64,000 nucleotides of DNA, taken from positions 1 through 64,000 of the forward strand of contig JAVXGM010000003.1 of the NCBI GenBank assembly GCA_036657395.1, written 5' to 3'. The notes beneath the pieces were generated by a model. It was not told the DNA's origin and made no database searches. It was given only the letters and a program-made list of their open reading frames with translations. The DNA comes from JAVXGM01 sp036657395. GTDB lineage: Bacteria; Bacillota; Clostridia; Peptostreptococcales; Anaerovoracaceae. This document shows positions 49,135-59,196 of the stretch, in pieces (position 1 is the first letter of the stretch; each line of letters opens with the position of its first letter). Made by a program: the position numbers and the translations under genes.

Positions 49135-50556
49135 ATGGGCGGCGTATTAGGAATAGTATCAGGGAAAGATTGCGTAATGGATCTTTTTTTCGGAACGGAT
49201 TATCATTCTCACCTGGGCACAAAACGAGGTGGAATGTGTGTAATGCAGGAAAATGGGTTTAACAGAACCATACACAACATTGAAAATTCACCATTTCGAA
49301 GTAAATTTGAAAACGATTTATTAGATATGAAAGGCCTACTTGGAATAGGAGCCATAAGCGACGGAGATCCTCAACCACTTACTGTTTGCAGTAGGCAAGG
49401 GGATTATGCTATAACAATTGTCGGCAGGATTAACAATAAGGAGACCCTAGTAAAGGAAGTCCTTAAAAACAGTCCTAGCCAGTTTATGTCAATGAGTAAT
49501 GGGGATATTAACAATACGGAGTTAGTCGCATCCATCGTGTCCACAGGAGAAACCATTGTAGATGGAATCAGAAAGGCCCAGGACAAGATTGAGGGTTCGG
49601 TAACCATGATAATTCTTACCAAGGACGGTCTTTATGCAGCCAGAGATAAGTATGGGCGAACTCCCCTCATTATCGGGAAAAAGAAAGATGCCTATTGCGC
49701 TGCTTCAGAATCATTTGCCTTTATAAACATAGGCTATAAATATGAGCGGGAACTTGGAGCAGGAGAAATCGTATTCCTCACCAAAGACAAGGAAGTAACC
49801 GTATCCCAGCCCCAAAAAGAAATGAAGATATGTGCATTTTTATGGACATATTTTGGATATACAACATCTATCTATGAAGGTCAGAATGTTGAGATTATGA
49901 GAAATCGAAATGGCGAATTGTTAGCTGAGCGAGATGGAGATTTGGACGTTGACTATGTGGCAGGAGTGCCTGATAGTGGAATAGCCCATGCACTTGGGTA
50001 TGCAAATAAATCAAGAGTTCCTTATGCCAGACCTTTGATTAAGTACACACCAACATGGCCAAGGAGCTTTATGCCTCAGAATCAAAAGGCAAGAAACCTT
50101 ATTGCAAAGATGAAGCTAGTTCCTGTATTTAAAATCATCAATGGTAAGAAATTCGTCCTAATTGACGATTCAATCGTAAGAGGAACCCAGCTTTCCGAAA
50201 CTGTTTCATACCTTATTGAAAACGGAGCAAAAGAAATTCACGTAAGGTCTGCCTGTCCGCCAATAATGTATGGCTGTAAGTTTTTAAACTTCTCCCGTTC
50301 AGTAAGCGACATGGAATTAATTACAAGAAGGACGATTAAAAAGATTGAAGGAATTGAAGAAGACGGTGATGTGTCAGCAGAACTATTACAGCAGTATGCA
50401 GACAGCACAACAAAGAAGCACGAAGATATGGTTAAAGCCATTGAAAAGCAGCTTAAATTTGACAGCTTGAAATTCCAAAACTTAGAAGATACAGTTAAAG
50501 CCATTGATGTAGATCACTGCAAACTTTGCACATACTGCTGGGATGGAAAGGAGTAA
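49135..50556 (+). CDS. purF: Amidophosphoribosyltransferase homologue lacking the N-terminal cysteine
   Basis: A 473-residue PurF-like protein. The C-terminal phosphoribosyltransferase has the PRPP loop VLIDDSIVRGTQLSE, and the N-terminal Ntn-type glutaminase fold is recognisable (HSHLGTKRGGMCV and ARDKYGRTPLI). However, the protein starts MGGVLGIVSGKDC, so the expected Cys after the initiator methionine or a propeptide is a glycine. Glutamine hydrolysis by the usual mechanism therefore looks impossible, and the enzyme may use ammonia. The C-terminal CKLCTYCWDG cluster could bind a metal or Fe-S cluster. TAGGAGG lies 6 bp before this ATG, so the start is firm. Confidence 0.9.
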   Translation: MGGVLGIVSGKDCVMDLFFGTDYHSHLGTKRGGMCVMQENGFNRTIHNIENSPFRSKFENDLLDMKGLLGIGAISDGDPQPLTVCSRQGDYAITIVGRINNKETLVKEVLKNSPSQFMSMSNGDINNTELVASIVSTGETIVDGIRKAQDKIEGSVTMIILTKDGLYAARDKYGRTPLIIGKKKDAYCAASESFAFINIGYKYERELGAGEIVFLTKDKEVTVSQPQKEMKICAFLWTYFGYTTSIYEGQNVEIMRNRNGELLAERDGDLDVDYVAGVPDSGIAHALGYANKSRVPYARPLIKYTPTWPRSFMPQNQKARNLIAKMKLVPVFKIINGKKFVLIDDSIVRGTQLSETVSYLIENGAKEIHVRSACPPIMYGCKFLNFSRSVSDMELITRRTIKKIEGIEEDGDVSAELLQQYADSTTKKHEDMVKAIEKQLKFDSLKFQNLEDTVKAIDVDHCKLCTYCWDGKE

Positions 50557-50559
50557 TAA

Positions 50560-52095
50560 ATGAGAGCATTAATAAGCGTTTCTGACAAAACAGGCATCGT
50601 AGAATTCGCCAAGGCACTTGAGAGCCTGGGTGTAAAAATAATTTCCACAGGCGGAACTCACAAAAAACTTGCAGGTGAAGGAGTAAAGGTAATAGGAATA
50701 TCTGAAGTGACGGGATTTCCTGAATGCTTAGATGGTCGAGTGAAAACTCTACACCCAGCAGTTCACGGCGGAATACTGGCTATGCGAGACAAAAAAGAGC
50801 ATATGAAGCAACTTGAAGACTTAAAGATTGAAACAATTGATATTGTGGTAATTAATCTTTATCCCTTCAAAGAAACCATCCTGAAGCCAGGGGTATTACT
50901 TGAAGATGCAATTGAAAACATTGATATTGGTGGACCTACTATGCTTCGCTCCGCAGCCAAAAACCATAAAGATGTGGTTGTTGTCTGTGATCCATCAGAT
51001 TACCAGCTGGTAATTGACGAATTAAAGGAGCATAAGACAGTTTCCCTAGATACCAAATATAAACTTGCCTTAAAGGTTTTCCAGCATACGGCTGCCTATG
51101 ATGCCATGATTGCAGATTATCTTAGAAAAGAAATCGGTGCAGATATACCAGACAATATTACTCTTACATTTGAAAAAAAGCAGGACCTTCGTTATGGAGA
51201 AAATCCCCACCAGAAAGCTTCATACTATGAGGAAATACAGCCAGCACCAGGAAGCCTTGTAAAAGCTCAGCAGCTTCATGGCAAGGAACTTTCATTTAAT
51301 AATATTAATGACACTAATGGAGCATTATCTGCGCTTAAGGAATTTGATGAACCTACAGTAGTCGCAGTTAAACACGCAAACCCCTGTGGCGTAGGCGTGG
51401 CAGAAGATATATGTACTGCCTACAAGAAGGCCCACGATTGCGATCCAACTTCAATTTACGGAGGAATAGTAGCAGCAAACAGATCCATAGATAAAGGGAC
51501 AGCAGAGGAGATTAACAAGATCTTTATTGAGATTGTTATAGCACCAGATTTTACGAAGGACGCTCTTGAGATCCTCACAAAAAAGAAGAATCTCAGGTTG
51601 CTTAAGCTTGATGATATTTCAAAAAAGGCTCCAATAGGGCAGATTGATATTAAGAAAGTATCAGGAGGACTTTTGGTTCAGGGTACAGATGATATTGTGT
51701 ACAATGAAGGAGAGCTTAAAGTAGTAACTGAGAAAGCACCAACCCATCAGGAACTAAAGGATATGGTACTAGCCATGAAAGTGGTTAAACACATTAAATC
51801 AAACGGAATCGTTCTTGCAAAGGATAATGCTACAGTAGGGGTAGGACCAGGACAGGTAAATAGAATTTGGGCTGTTGAAAACGCAGTAAAACAGTCTAAC
51901 TTCGATTTAAAAGGCGGAGTTTTGGCTTCAGATGCATTCTTCCCATTTGATGACTGTGTAACAGCAGCAGCAGCAGCAGGGATAACGGCGATTATTCAGC
52001 CAGGAGGTTCTATGAGAGATCAGGAATCTATTGATAAAGCAAATGAACTGGGAATAGCTATGGTATTTACAGGCGTAAGACACTTTAAACATTAA
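50560..52095 (+). CDS. purH: Bifunctional AICAR formyltransferase/IMP cyclohydrolase
   Basis: A 511-residue fusion. The N-terminal IMP cyclohydrolase starts RALISVSDKTGIVEFAKALE, with ISTGGTHKKL and DGRVKTLHPAVHGGIL. The C-terminal AICAR transformylase has LRYGENPHQKASYY, VAVKHANPCGVG, SDAFFPFDD and IIQPGGSMRDQ. It completes IMP synthesis. It also uses AICAR made by HisHF, encoded earlier. It follows purF by 3 bp with AAGGAG in the purF end. Confidence 0.97.
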   Translation: MRALISVSDKTGIVEFAKALESLGVKIISTGGTHKKLAGEGVKVIGISEVTGFPECLDGRVKTLHPAVHGGILAMRDKKEHMKQLEDLKIETIDIVVINLYPFKETILKPGVLLEDAIENIDIGGPTMLRSAAKNHKDVVVVCDPSDYQLVIDELKEHKTVSLDTKYKLALKVFQHTAAYDAMIADYLRKEIGADIPDNITLTFEKKQDLRYGENPHQKASYYEEIQPAPGSLVKAQQLHGKELSFNNINDTNGALSALKEFDEPTVVAVKHANPCGVGVAEDICTAYKKAHDCDPTSIYGGIVAANRSIDKGTAEEINKIFIEIVIAPDFTKDALEILTKKKNLRLLKLDDISKKAPIGQIDIKKVSGGLLVQGTDDIVYNEGELKVVTEKAPTHQELKDMVLAMKVVKHIKSNGIVLAKDNATVGVGPGQVNRIWAVENAVKQSNFDLKGGVLASDAFFPFDDCVTAAAAAGITAIIQPGGSMRDQESIDKANELGIAMVFTGVRHFKH

Positions 52096-52107
52096 GGAGA
52101 GGGATCA

Positions 52108-53400
52108 ATGAGAGTTTTAATAGTAGGTGGCGGCGGCAGAGAACACGCTATCATCTGGAAATTAACAAAAAGCCCTAAGGTAAGCGAAATTTTTTGTACC
52201 CCAGGCAATGCAGGGATAGCACAGCATGCCCAGTGTGTGGACATTAAGGCAGAAGATATCGAAGGCATCTGTAAATTTGCAGTGGACAAAAATATAGACT
52301 TGGCAGTAATAGGTCCAGAAGTGCCTCTCTCCATGGGAATTGTAGATCGATTGGAAGAAAATGGGATCAAAGTTTTTGGACCTAACGCTAAGTGCGCTCA
52401 GCTAGAGGGTAGTAAGGCATTTACTAAGGCATTCCTTGACAGACATAATATCCCAACTGCCAGATATAAGGAATTCACCGATAAACAGGAGCTTCTAAAT
52501 GCAGTAGGAATTTACGGCTATCCTATGGTAATCAAGGCTGATGGCCTTGCAGCTGGAAAAGGAGTCATCATCGCAGAGAATGAAAAGGATGCAGTAGAAG
52601 CAATTGAAGAGATGATGGGTCAAAAGGTCTTCGGCAGTGCAGGAGACAAGGTGGTTGTAGAAGAATTCCTTACAGGAATAGAAGCCTCCGTTCTTTGCTT
52701 TGTGGATCAACATACCATATTGCCTATGGAATCAGCTCAGGACTATAAACGAATATTTGATGGTGACAAAGGACCAAACACTGGTGGAATGGGAACATAC
52801 TCACCAAGTTTAATATTTACTCCTAAGCTGGAAAAACAAATAAATGATGAAATTTTGCAGCCAACATTGGCTGGCTTTCAAAAAGACGGTTTAGATTTTA
52901 AAGGCGTTTTATTTATTGGTCTTATGATTTCACAAAAGGGACCTAGAGTCATTGAATTTAACAACCGGTTTGGAGATCCAGAAACCCAGTCTATTCTTTA
53001 CCGAATGGATAGCGATCTACTAGATATATTCCTAGCGGTTACAGATAATAAGCTGTCAGATATTCAGATTAATTGGAGCAACAAAAAAGCCGTTTGCATT
53101 GTTTTAGCATCTGGAGGATATCCGGGGAGCTATGACAAGGGAGAAGAAATCACAGGTCTTGACCAAGTAGACAAAGATGTGATGGTATTCCATGCAGGAA
53201 CGGCTAGTGCACATGTATGCAATGAAAATTCCTGTGGAATGGCTACAGTCACTAATGGTGGGAGAGTTTTAGGGATTACAGCCTTAGGAGATACCCATGA
53301 AGAGGCTCGCAGCAAAGCTTATGCAAATGTGGAGAAAATATCATTTTCAGGGATGCAGCACAGAAATGACATTGGATTCGTAGATAAAAGTCTGATATAA
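52108..53400 (+). CDS. purD: Phosphoribosylamine--glycine ligase
   Basis: A 430-residue ATP-grasp ligase: RVLIVGGGGREHAIIWKL, NAGIAQHAQCVD, VIKADGLAAGKGV, and GDPETQSIL. It makes GAR from phosphoribosylamine and glycine. It is the last biosynthetic gene of this purine operon. Neither purB nor purK was seen in the window. AAGGAGAGG precedes the start. Confidence 0.97.
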   Translation: MRVLIVGGGGREHAIIWKLTKSPKVSEIFCTPGNAGIAQHAQCVDIKAEDIEGICKFAVDKNIDLAVIGPEVPLSMGIVDRLEENGIKVFGPNAKCAQLEGSKAFTKAFLDRHNIPTARYKEFTDKQELLNAVGIYGYPMVIKADGLAAGKGVIIAENEKDAVEAIEEMMGQKVFGSAGDKVVVEEFLTGIEASVLCFVDQHTILPMESAQDYKRIFDGDKGPNTGGMGTYSPSLIFTPKLEKQINDEILQPTLAGFQKDGLDFKGVLFIGLMISQKGPRVIEFNNRFGDPETQSILYRMDSDLLDIFLAVTDNKLSDIQINWSNKKAVCIVLASGGYPGSYDKGEEITGLDQVDKDVMVFHAGTASAHVCNENSCGMATVTNGGRVLGITALGDTHEEARSKAYANVEKISFSGMQHRNDIGFVDKSLI

Positions 53401-53425
53401 TAAGAGAAAAGCAGAAGGGAGCACA

Positions 53426-54043
53426 ATGATGAATGATCAAATTGTTACGATTAGTCGTGAGTTCGGTAGTGGTGGAAGGCTAATTGGTAAGAAATTAGCA
53501 GACCATATGGGAGTCCCATATTATGACAAAGAATTACTTAACAGAATTGCTGAGGAGAGTGGATTTTCTCGAGAAATGATGGAAGAAGCAGAAATGAAAG
53601 CAAAGAGTACCTTTTTCTATAGCTTATCATCTGCCCTAGGATCTGGAGAATCAGGTCCGGATGGACTATCCCTTAATGAACGGTTTTTTATTGCTCAATT
53701 TGAGACTATTAGAAGAGTAGCAGAAGAAGGTTCTTGTGTTATCGTAGGCCGATGCGCCGACTATGTTCTTAGAGGAATAAAAGGAACAACTAATATATTT
53801 ATTTATGCTGAGACAGAGGATAAAATCAAACGTGCAATTGAAGAATACGGAGTTTCTGAAAAAGACGTAAAGCGAATCATGTCGGATACGGACAAAGCTC
53901 GTGCCAATTACTACAACTATCACACAGGAAACAAATGGGGAGCGCATGTTAATTACAACCTGTCTATAGACAGCGGGTACATATCTATTGATAACAGCGT
54001 AAAACTAATTGAAACTTACTTAGAGCTAAAATCAGAAAGATAA
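53426..54043 (+). CDS. Cytidylate kinase-like family protein
   Basis: A 205-residue P-loop protein of the cytidylate-kinase-like (AAA_26) family. It begins QIVTISREFGSGGRLIGKKLADHMGVPYYDKELL, where the loop REFGSGG replaces a standard Walker A. The later GRCADYVLRG and DKARANYYNYHTG fit the family. The phosphate acceptor is unknown; it may not be CMP. It starts 25 bp after purD, with GGGAG upstream, and is ended by a terminator, so it is probably transcribed with the purine genes. Confidence 0.88.
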   Translation: MMNDQIVTISREFGSGGRLIGKKLADHMGVPYYDKELLNRIAEESGFSREMMEEAEMKAKSTFFYSLSSALGSGESGPDGLSLNERFFIAQFETIRRVAEEGSCVIVGRCADYVLRGIKGTTNIFIYAETEDKIKRAIEEYGVSEKDVKRIMSDTDKARANYYNYHTGNKWGAHVNYNLSIDSGYISIDNSVKLIETYLELKSER

Positions 54044-54080
54044 AAGCACTAGAGAAGATTATAATCAAAATCCATAAAAC

Positions 54081-54128
54081 AAAGAGAGAGGCAAGCGTAT
54101 GGAAGTCACATACATTTGCCTCTTTTTT
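54081..54128. terminator. Terminator after the purine operon
   Basis: AGAGGCAA (54087-54094) with an inner GTAT pairs with ATAC and TTGCCTCT (54116-54123), followed by TTTTT. The A-rich 5' side could also terminate the convergent GGDEF/EAL gene. Confidence 0.82.
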
Positions 54129-54179
54129 GATTTTATTTGGGAGTTTTTTAATTACAGCTGTACGGTGATAGTGTCTAAT

Positions 54180-56129
54180 TTATAAAGGTGAGTGTTCTTT
54201 GAAAAATGTCAGGGCATCTTCTTCATTCATAGGCCTAGCATAGAGGAATCCTTGCACCTGGTCCATGCCACAGCTTCTAGCAAACTGGGCATGTTCATTG
54301 GTTTCTACACCTTCAGCAATTATGGTTAGGCCAAGCTCCTGAAAACCATGAGTAAGAATCTTTACAAGGGCAGCAGTGGTTTTAGATTCAATTGATGACC
54401 AAATTAGGCTTTTATCAAGCTTAAGGGTGCTAAATGGAAGAGTAGATATAGAAGCCACATTGGAATAGCCTGTGCCAAAATCATCAAGGCTCAGCTCAAC
54501 ACCTTTTTTCTCCATTTCCAAGGCAAAGTCAACGACTTGTTTAGTGTTACCTATAACAGTGCTTTCAGTAATTTCTATGTTCAATAAATGGAAAGGTGTT
54601 TTATTCTCCTCTATAATCTGAAGAGTTTTTTTCGCCACATCTTTCTCATTGAACTGAAGACCAGAGAAGTTGACATGAATGGCTTTAACGTACACATTAG
54701 CAGCAACCAAACGGTTAATAAATTTACATACCTTATCTAAAACTTGATAAGTTAGTGGAACTATGAGTCCAGTTTCCTCTGCAATAGGAATAAATTCTGA
54801 GGGAAAAATGTTGCCCAGGTGGGTATTTTCTATTCTCATTAAAGATTCGCCATAAGGAAAGGCGTTAGTATCTAGACAAATAATTGGCTGATAATTCATT
54901 ACAAAACTGTTATTTGCGATTTGATCCTTTAATATTTGGATGATTTGGTTTTTACGTAAAATCTGCTTTGCCATTGCTGGAGTACAATAACATATCCAAG
55001 GATCCCATTCTTTTTTCTGCTGATCTCCTTTTTTGCCTTCAAGAGTGGCATGCTCTAGAGCAGTAACTAATTGCTCTGGAGTAGTTCCACTATCAGGATA
55101 CATTGCGACGCCTACGGCAATGAAAATAGTACATCGATAATCGCCTATCTGCCATGGAGTAGACATGCGTTCTTTAACTTTATGGAGAAAGCCCTCAATT
55201 AAGTCTTTGTTTTTCCCATCTATCAATAGGGCAAATTCATCACCATTAAAGCGGTAGAGGGATCCAAATGATGAAATGCTAGAAAGATAGCTACAGATGT
55301 TTTTTAAAAAATCATCACCAATTACACTACCATACTTTGTGTTAATCTGTTTAAAGTCTCGCAAAGATACGTTGACAAGTACAAAAGATGAAGTCCTAGA
55401 ACTCTTTATTAAAAACCTAAGAACGTTCACTAATTCCCAGCGAGTGGGGATACCAGTGAGGGTGTCCAAAATGAGTTCCTTATTTTGTAGATGTAAATAG
55501 ATAATAAGTAAAGATAAGGTTGCAGCAGAACCTGAGAGAATTAAAGTGGGGAAAAACTGCTGAATGGTGATAACAAAGATTGCAATTATAGGGAAAGCCG
55601 TTAGGATTTTATATATTTCAGACTCCACCCTTTTCCTATTTAATAAAAGCATCACAAAACTAGCAAAGCAGTAGGCATAAAAAATTACATAAGTTAGATT
55701 GATCAATGATCCACGGCTGTATCCTGTTTGTGAATTCAAATCAAACAACACATTAGATATAGGGTTTGTTAAAACGAAAAGTGTATATAAAATCGCAGGA
55801 ATGGTGCAAAGCTTCAACATCCGTTTAAGCTTTGGGGAAGAAATATAGATTATCGAGGCAGAATAAGCAAAATACACGCTGCTCATTAGCGGCGTGAAAA
55901 CAAAGTATATCAGTGTGACAAATTGGGTTAGCCATAGTGGGAATATAGTCTCATAGGAAAGCATAAATGTAGATAATATATTGGTGCTAATAGAACAAAA
56001 AGCGATAAGAAAACACCCTTGAAAAAGCTTGTTTCTCAAAGTGGGTAAAGCTTGTGATTTTCTGGAGTAAGTCCAAATAATTATTAGAACTACAAAGGAA
56101 AGACATTCGGGGGCTATATTCCAAGTCAT
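54180..56129 (-). CDS. Membrane GGDEF/EAL protein
   Basis: A 649-residue protein: about six or seven N-terminal helices (residues 1-210, a MASE-like or 7TM sensor with no named family), a GGDEF domain (about 215-380, motif RFNGDEFALL near residue 295, so N replaces the first G) and an EAL domain (about 395-645). In the EAL domain EAL reads ESL (GESLMRI), with NFSGLQF, EITESTV, DDFGTGYSN, KLDKSL and AEGVET retained. It may have both activities or only phosphodiesterase activity. It is a single gene, divergent from metG. Confidence 0.9.
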   Translation of the reverse strand: MTWNIAPECLSFVVLIIIWTYSRKSQALPTLRNKLFQGCFLIAFCSISTNILSTFMLSYETIFPLWLTQFVTLIYFVFTPLMSSVYFAYSASIIYISSPKLKRMLKLCTIPAILYTLFVLTNPISNVLFDLNSQTGYSRGSLINLTYVIFYAYCFASFVMLLLNRKRVESEIYKILTAFPIIAIFVITIQQFFPTLILSGSAATLSLLIIYLHLQNKELILDTLTGIPTRWELVNVLRFLIKSSRTSSFVLVNVSLRDFKQINTKYGSVIGDDFLKNICSYLSSISSFGSLYRFNGDEFALLIDGKNKDLIEGFLHKVKERMSTPWQIGDYRCTIFIAVGVAMYPDSGTTPEQLVTALEHATLEGKKGDQQKKEWDPWICYCTPAMAKQILRKNQIIQILKDQIANNSFVMNYQPIICLDTNAFPYGESLMRIENTHLGNIFPSEFIPIAEETGLIVPLTYQVLDKVCKFINRLVAANVYVKAIHVNFSGLQFNEKDVAKKTLQIIEENKTPFHLLNIEITESTVIGNTKQVVDFALEMEKKGVELSLDDFGTGYSNVASISTLPFSTLKLDKSLIWSSIESKTTAALVKILTHGFQELGLTIIAEGVETNEHAQFARSCGMDQVQGFLYARPMNEEDALTFFKEHSPL

Positions 56130-56239
56130 ATATTCACCTACAAACTAAAAATTTTAGCGTCTTAAAAAATGGCAATAAAGTACATTTACATTTTACCACT
56201 TATATCCAGCAAAATCAACTAGTTAGCAATGTCAATGAG

Positions 56240-56269
56240 TTGACGTAATGGGCTAGTTCGTGGTATCCT
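56240..56269 (+). promoter_or_regulatory. Putative metG promoter
   Basis: TTGACG (56240-56245), an 18-bp spacer, TATCCT (56264-56269). The leader contains a small hairpin (CACTTC/GAAGTG, 56285-56302) but no T-box features. Confidence 0.5.
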
Positions 56270-56325
56270 GATAGCATGTTTAGCCACTTCTCATTCGAAG
56301 TGTGCATTAGAAAGGAATGATTAAA

Positions 56326-58254
56326 ATGGCAGAGAATAAAGGTAAATATTATATTACAACACCGATTTATTATCCTAGCTCCAATTTGCATATTGGACAT
56401 ACCTATTGTACGGTAATGGCCGATGCAATGGCTCGGTTTAAAAGATTATCAGGTTATGAGGTGAGATTCCTTACTGGAACTGATGAACATGGACAAAAGA
56501 TCCAAGACCTTGCCAAAGAAAAGGGCGTTACGCCTCAAGCATATGTGGATAACGTTGTGGATGGCATAAAAGAACTATGGGAGACTATGGAAATCTCATA
56601 TGATGACTTCATCAGGACTACAGAGCCTCGCCATGTAGTGCGAGTGCAGAAAATTTTTATGCAGCTTTATGAAAAAGGAGATATTTATAAAGGAAATTAT
56701 GAAGGCATGTACTGTACACCTTGTGAATCTTTTTGGACGGAAAGTCAGCTTATAGATGGCAAATGCCCTGACTGTGGCAGACCGGCAATAAAAACAGAGG
56801 AAGAAGCGTATTTTTTCAAACTTTCCAAGTATCAGGACAGGCTTCTTGAATTATTTAAGACAAATCCAGAATTCCTTCAGCCGGAAAGCAGAAGAAATGA
56901 AATGATAGCATTTGTTGAACAAGGCCTTGAAGATCTTTGTATTTCCAGATCTACATTTGATTGGGGAATACCTGTACCCATTGATGAAGAGCACGTTATA
57001 TATGTATGGCTTGATGCTCTTACAAATTATATCACTGCCCTTGGATACCCAGATGATCCAAAGCTATATGAAGAGTACTGGCCAGTAAATGTACATTTAG
57101 TAGGGAAGGAAATCGTAAGATTCCATACAGTAATCTGGCCAGCGATGCTTATGTCTATGGAAATCCCCTTGCCTAAGCAGGTGCTAGGCCACGGATGGCT
57201 CCTTCTTGAGGGAGGCAAAATGTCCAAGTCAAAGGGTAATGTAGTAGATCCAGTTAAACTAATTGACAGGTACGGGATTGATGCGTTGAAATACTTCTTG
57301 CTAAGAGAATACACTTTTGGTCAAGATGGAGTATTCACCAACGAAGTAATGCTAAAACGAATGAACTATGATTTAGCAAACGACTTAGGTAATTTAGTGT
57401 CAAGAACCGTTTCCATGATCGAAAAATATAATAGTGGTTACGTGCCAGAAATAACAGGTCACCTAGATGATACAGATAAAGATTTACAGGCAATTGCCAT
57501 AGGTGCAGGTAGCAAGGTAGAAACGCATATGGATAGCTTTGAATTCAATCTAGCCCTAGAGGAAATCTGGGCAGTAGTTCGTAGAGCAAATAAATATATT
57601 GACGAAAATACTCCATGGATTTTGGCAAGAGAAGAGGCGGACAAACCAAGACTAGACACAGTCCTTCACCATTTGGCAGAAGCTTTGAGGATTATTTCTG
57701 TATTGATATATCCATTTATGCATACTACTTCCAATGAAATCAGAAAGCAGCTAGGCCTTTGGTATGCAGAGGTTGCTTGGGAAGATGCCTTCAAATTTGA
57801 ATTAATGGAAGGTGAGCAAGTAAAAAAGGGAGACCCAATATTCCCAAGACTTGATATTCCAAAGGAACTCGAAGAACTTGAAGCTTTAAAAGGGGAGGAC
57901 AGCAATATTCCCCTTGAATTAAAAGAGGAAATTGTCTACGATGATTTTGACAAATTGGATTTACGTGTCGGCACAATCCTTTCTTGTCAAAAACACCCAA
58001 AAGCAGATAAACTTTTAGTATTTCAAGTGAAGATGGGAACGGAGACCAGGCAAATACTTTCAGGAGTAGCGGAATATTATAAACCAGAAGAGACTGTTGG
58101 CAAAAAAGTTGTAGTTGTAGCAAATTTAAAACCTCGTATGCTTCGAGGAATGGAGTCAAAAGGTATGATTCTCTTTGCGGACAATAAGATAGATGGCAAA
58201 GAGACTTTTGAATTCATTTCAACTGTGGCAGACGACGGAAATCCGGTGACTTAA
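56326..58254 (+). CDS. metG: Methionyl-tRNA synthetase
   Basis: A 642-residue class I synthetase. HIGH motif is LHIGHTY, KMSKS is GKMSKSKGN, and the zinc knuckle is CTPCESFW with CPDCG. The C-terminal domain (about 535-640) is an EMAPII-like tRNA-binding domain (FDKLDLRVGTILSCQKHPKADKLL). I chose ATG 56326, 9 bp after AAAGGA; the ATG at 56317 is too close. It lies 1 bp before tatD, a common bacterial pairing. Confidence 0.97.
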   Translation: MAENKGKYYITTPIYYPSSNLHIGHTYCTVMADAMARFKRLSGYEVRFLTGTDEHGQKIQDLAKEKGVTPQAYVDNVVDGIKELWETMEISYDDFIRTTEPRHVVRVQKIFMQLYEKGDIYKGNYEGMYCTPCESFWTESQLIDGKCPDCGRPAIKTEEEAYFFKLSKYQDRLLELFKTNPEFLQPESRRNEMIAFVEQGLEDLCISRSTFDWGIPVPIDEEHVIYVWLDALTNYITALGYPDDPKLYEEYWPVNVHLVGKEIVRFHTVIWPAMLMSMEIPLPKQVLGHGWLLLEGGKMSKSKGNVVDPVKLIDRYGIDALKYFLLREYTFGQDGVFTNEVMLKRMNYDLANDLGNLVSRTVSMIEKYNSGYVPEITGHLDDTDKDLQAIAIGAGSKVETHMDSFEFNLALEEIWAVVRRANKYIDENTPWILAREEADKPRLDTVLHHLAEALRIISVLIYPFMHTTSNEIRKQLGLWYAEVAWEDAFKFELMEGEQVKKGDPIFPRLDIPKELEELEALKGEDSNIPLELKEEIVYDDFDKLDLRVGTILSCQKHPKADKLLVFQVKMGTETRQILSGVAEYYKPEETVGKKVVVVANLKPRMLRGMESKGMILFADNKIDGKETFEFISTVADDGNPVT

Positions 58255-58255
58255 A

Positions 58256-59086
58256 ATGTTATTTGATTCGCACGGTCATTTAAATAATGAAGGATTTGAT
58301 AAGGATGAGCGAAGTGGAATAATTCAGGCGATTGAAGCATCTAAAGTAGACTATGTAATGGATGTAGGCTTTGATCTTGAAAGCTCCATGACGGCTGTAA
58401 ATCATGCAAAGACATTGCCTTGGTGTTATGCAGTTGTAGGTTGTCATCCTCATGGTACAAAAGATATGGATCCAAGCGAGCTGATTATGTTCAAGGGCCT
58501 TGCCAAAAAAAACAAGGTCAAGGCAATCGGCGAGATCGGATTGGATTTCCACTACAATCATTCAGAACCTGAAACTCAAAGGTACTGGTTTAGAAAACAA
58601 ATTCAGCTAGCTAACGAATTAAAGATGCCTATTGTGATCCATTCAAGAGAAGCGGATCAAGAAGTAATGGACATATTAAAGGAAGAGGATGCTTTTTCCA
58701 AGGAAAGAAAGAGCTGGTTCCCTAAACGGCCTGATGGCCAAGGGGGAGAAATGGATGATGCGAGAGTACTTCTTCATTGTTACTCAGGAAGCAAAGAGCA
58801 AGGTGAGCAATACGTGAAGCTAGGCGGAACCATTTCGATTGCAGGGCCTGTGACCTACAAAAACAACCGAAAAACTGTGGAGGTGGTAGAAGCCCTTCCT
58901 TTGGAAGTACTTTTAGTAGAAACAGATTTTCCATATTTGACGCCAGAGCCTTTCAGGCGCAAGAGAAATATTTCACCTTATGTGGAATATACGGCAAAGA
59001 AGTTGGCGGAAATCAAGGGTATATCGTTTGAAGCAGTTGCTAAACAAACGACCATCAACGCAAAAAGATTTTTTAACATCATATAA
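58256..59086 (+). CDS. TatD family metal-dependent hydrolase (DNase)
   Basis: A 276-residue TIM-barrel hydrolase. Metal-ligand motifs: FDSHGHLN, IGEIGLDFH, IVIHSREAD, LLHCYSG and ETDFPYLTPEPFR. TatD proteins are 3'-5' exonucleases for DNA quality control. It forms an operon with metG (1 bp gap). The normal order in many Firmicutes is metS-tatD-rnmV-ksgA; here nothing follows except a terminator. Length is slightly above the usual 255 residues, from an insertion around KERKSWFPKRPDGQGG. Confidence 0.94.
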   Translation: MLFDSHGHLNNEGFDKDERSGIIQAIEASKVDYVMDVGFDLESSMTAVNHAKTLPWCYAVVGCHPHGTKDMDPSELIMFKGLAKKNKVKAIGEIGLDFHYNHSEPETQRYWFRKQIQLANELKMPIVIHSREADQEVMDILKEEDAFSKERKSWFPKRPDGQGGEMDDARVLLHCYSGSKEQGEQYVKLGGTISIAGPVTYKNNRKTVEVVEALPLEVLLVETDFPYLTPEPFRRKRNISPYVEYTAKKLAEIKGISFEAVAKQTTINAKRFFNII

Positions 59087-59106
59087 ACATATAATTGTGT
59101 AATTTA

Positions 59107-59146
59107 AAAAAAACCTGACTAACCAACAAGGCTAGTCAGGTTTTTT
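59107..59146 (+). terminator. Terminator of metG-tatD
   Basis: AAACCTGACTA (59111-59121) pairs perfectly with TAGTCAGGTTT (59133-59143), followed by TTT. Confidence 0.93.
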
Positions 59147-59196
59147 GTTGTAAAAAAGAAAATGTTGTTGGAAATATTCAATAATATAGAGTAAAT

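Noticed and set aside
56285..56302. CACTTC/GAAGTG repeat in the metG leader as a regulatory site
   Set aside because: Six-base arms arise often by chance, and nothing else in the leader supports a riboswitch or T-box.
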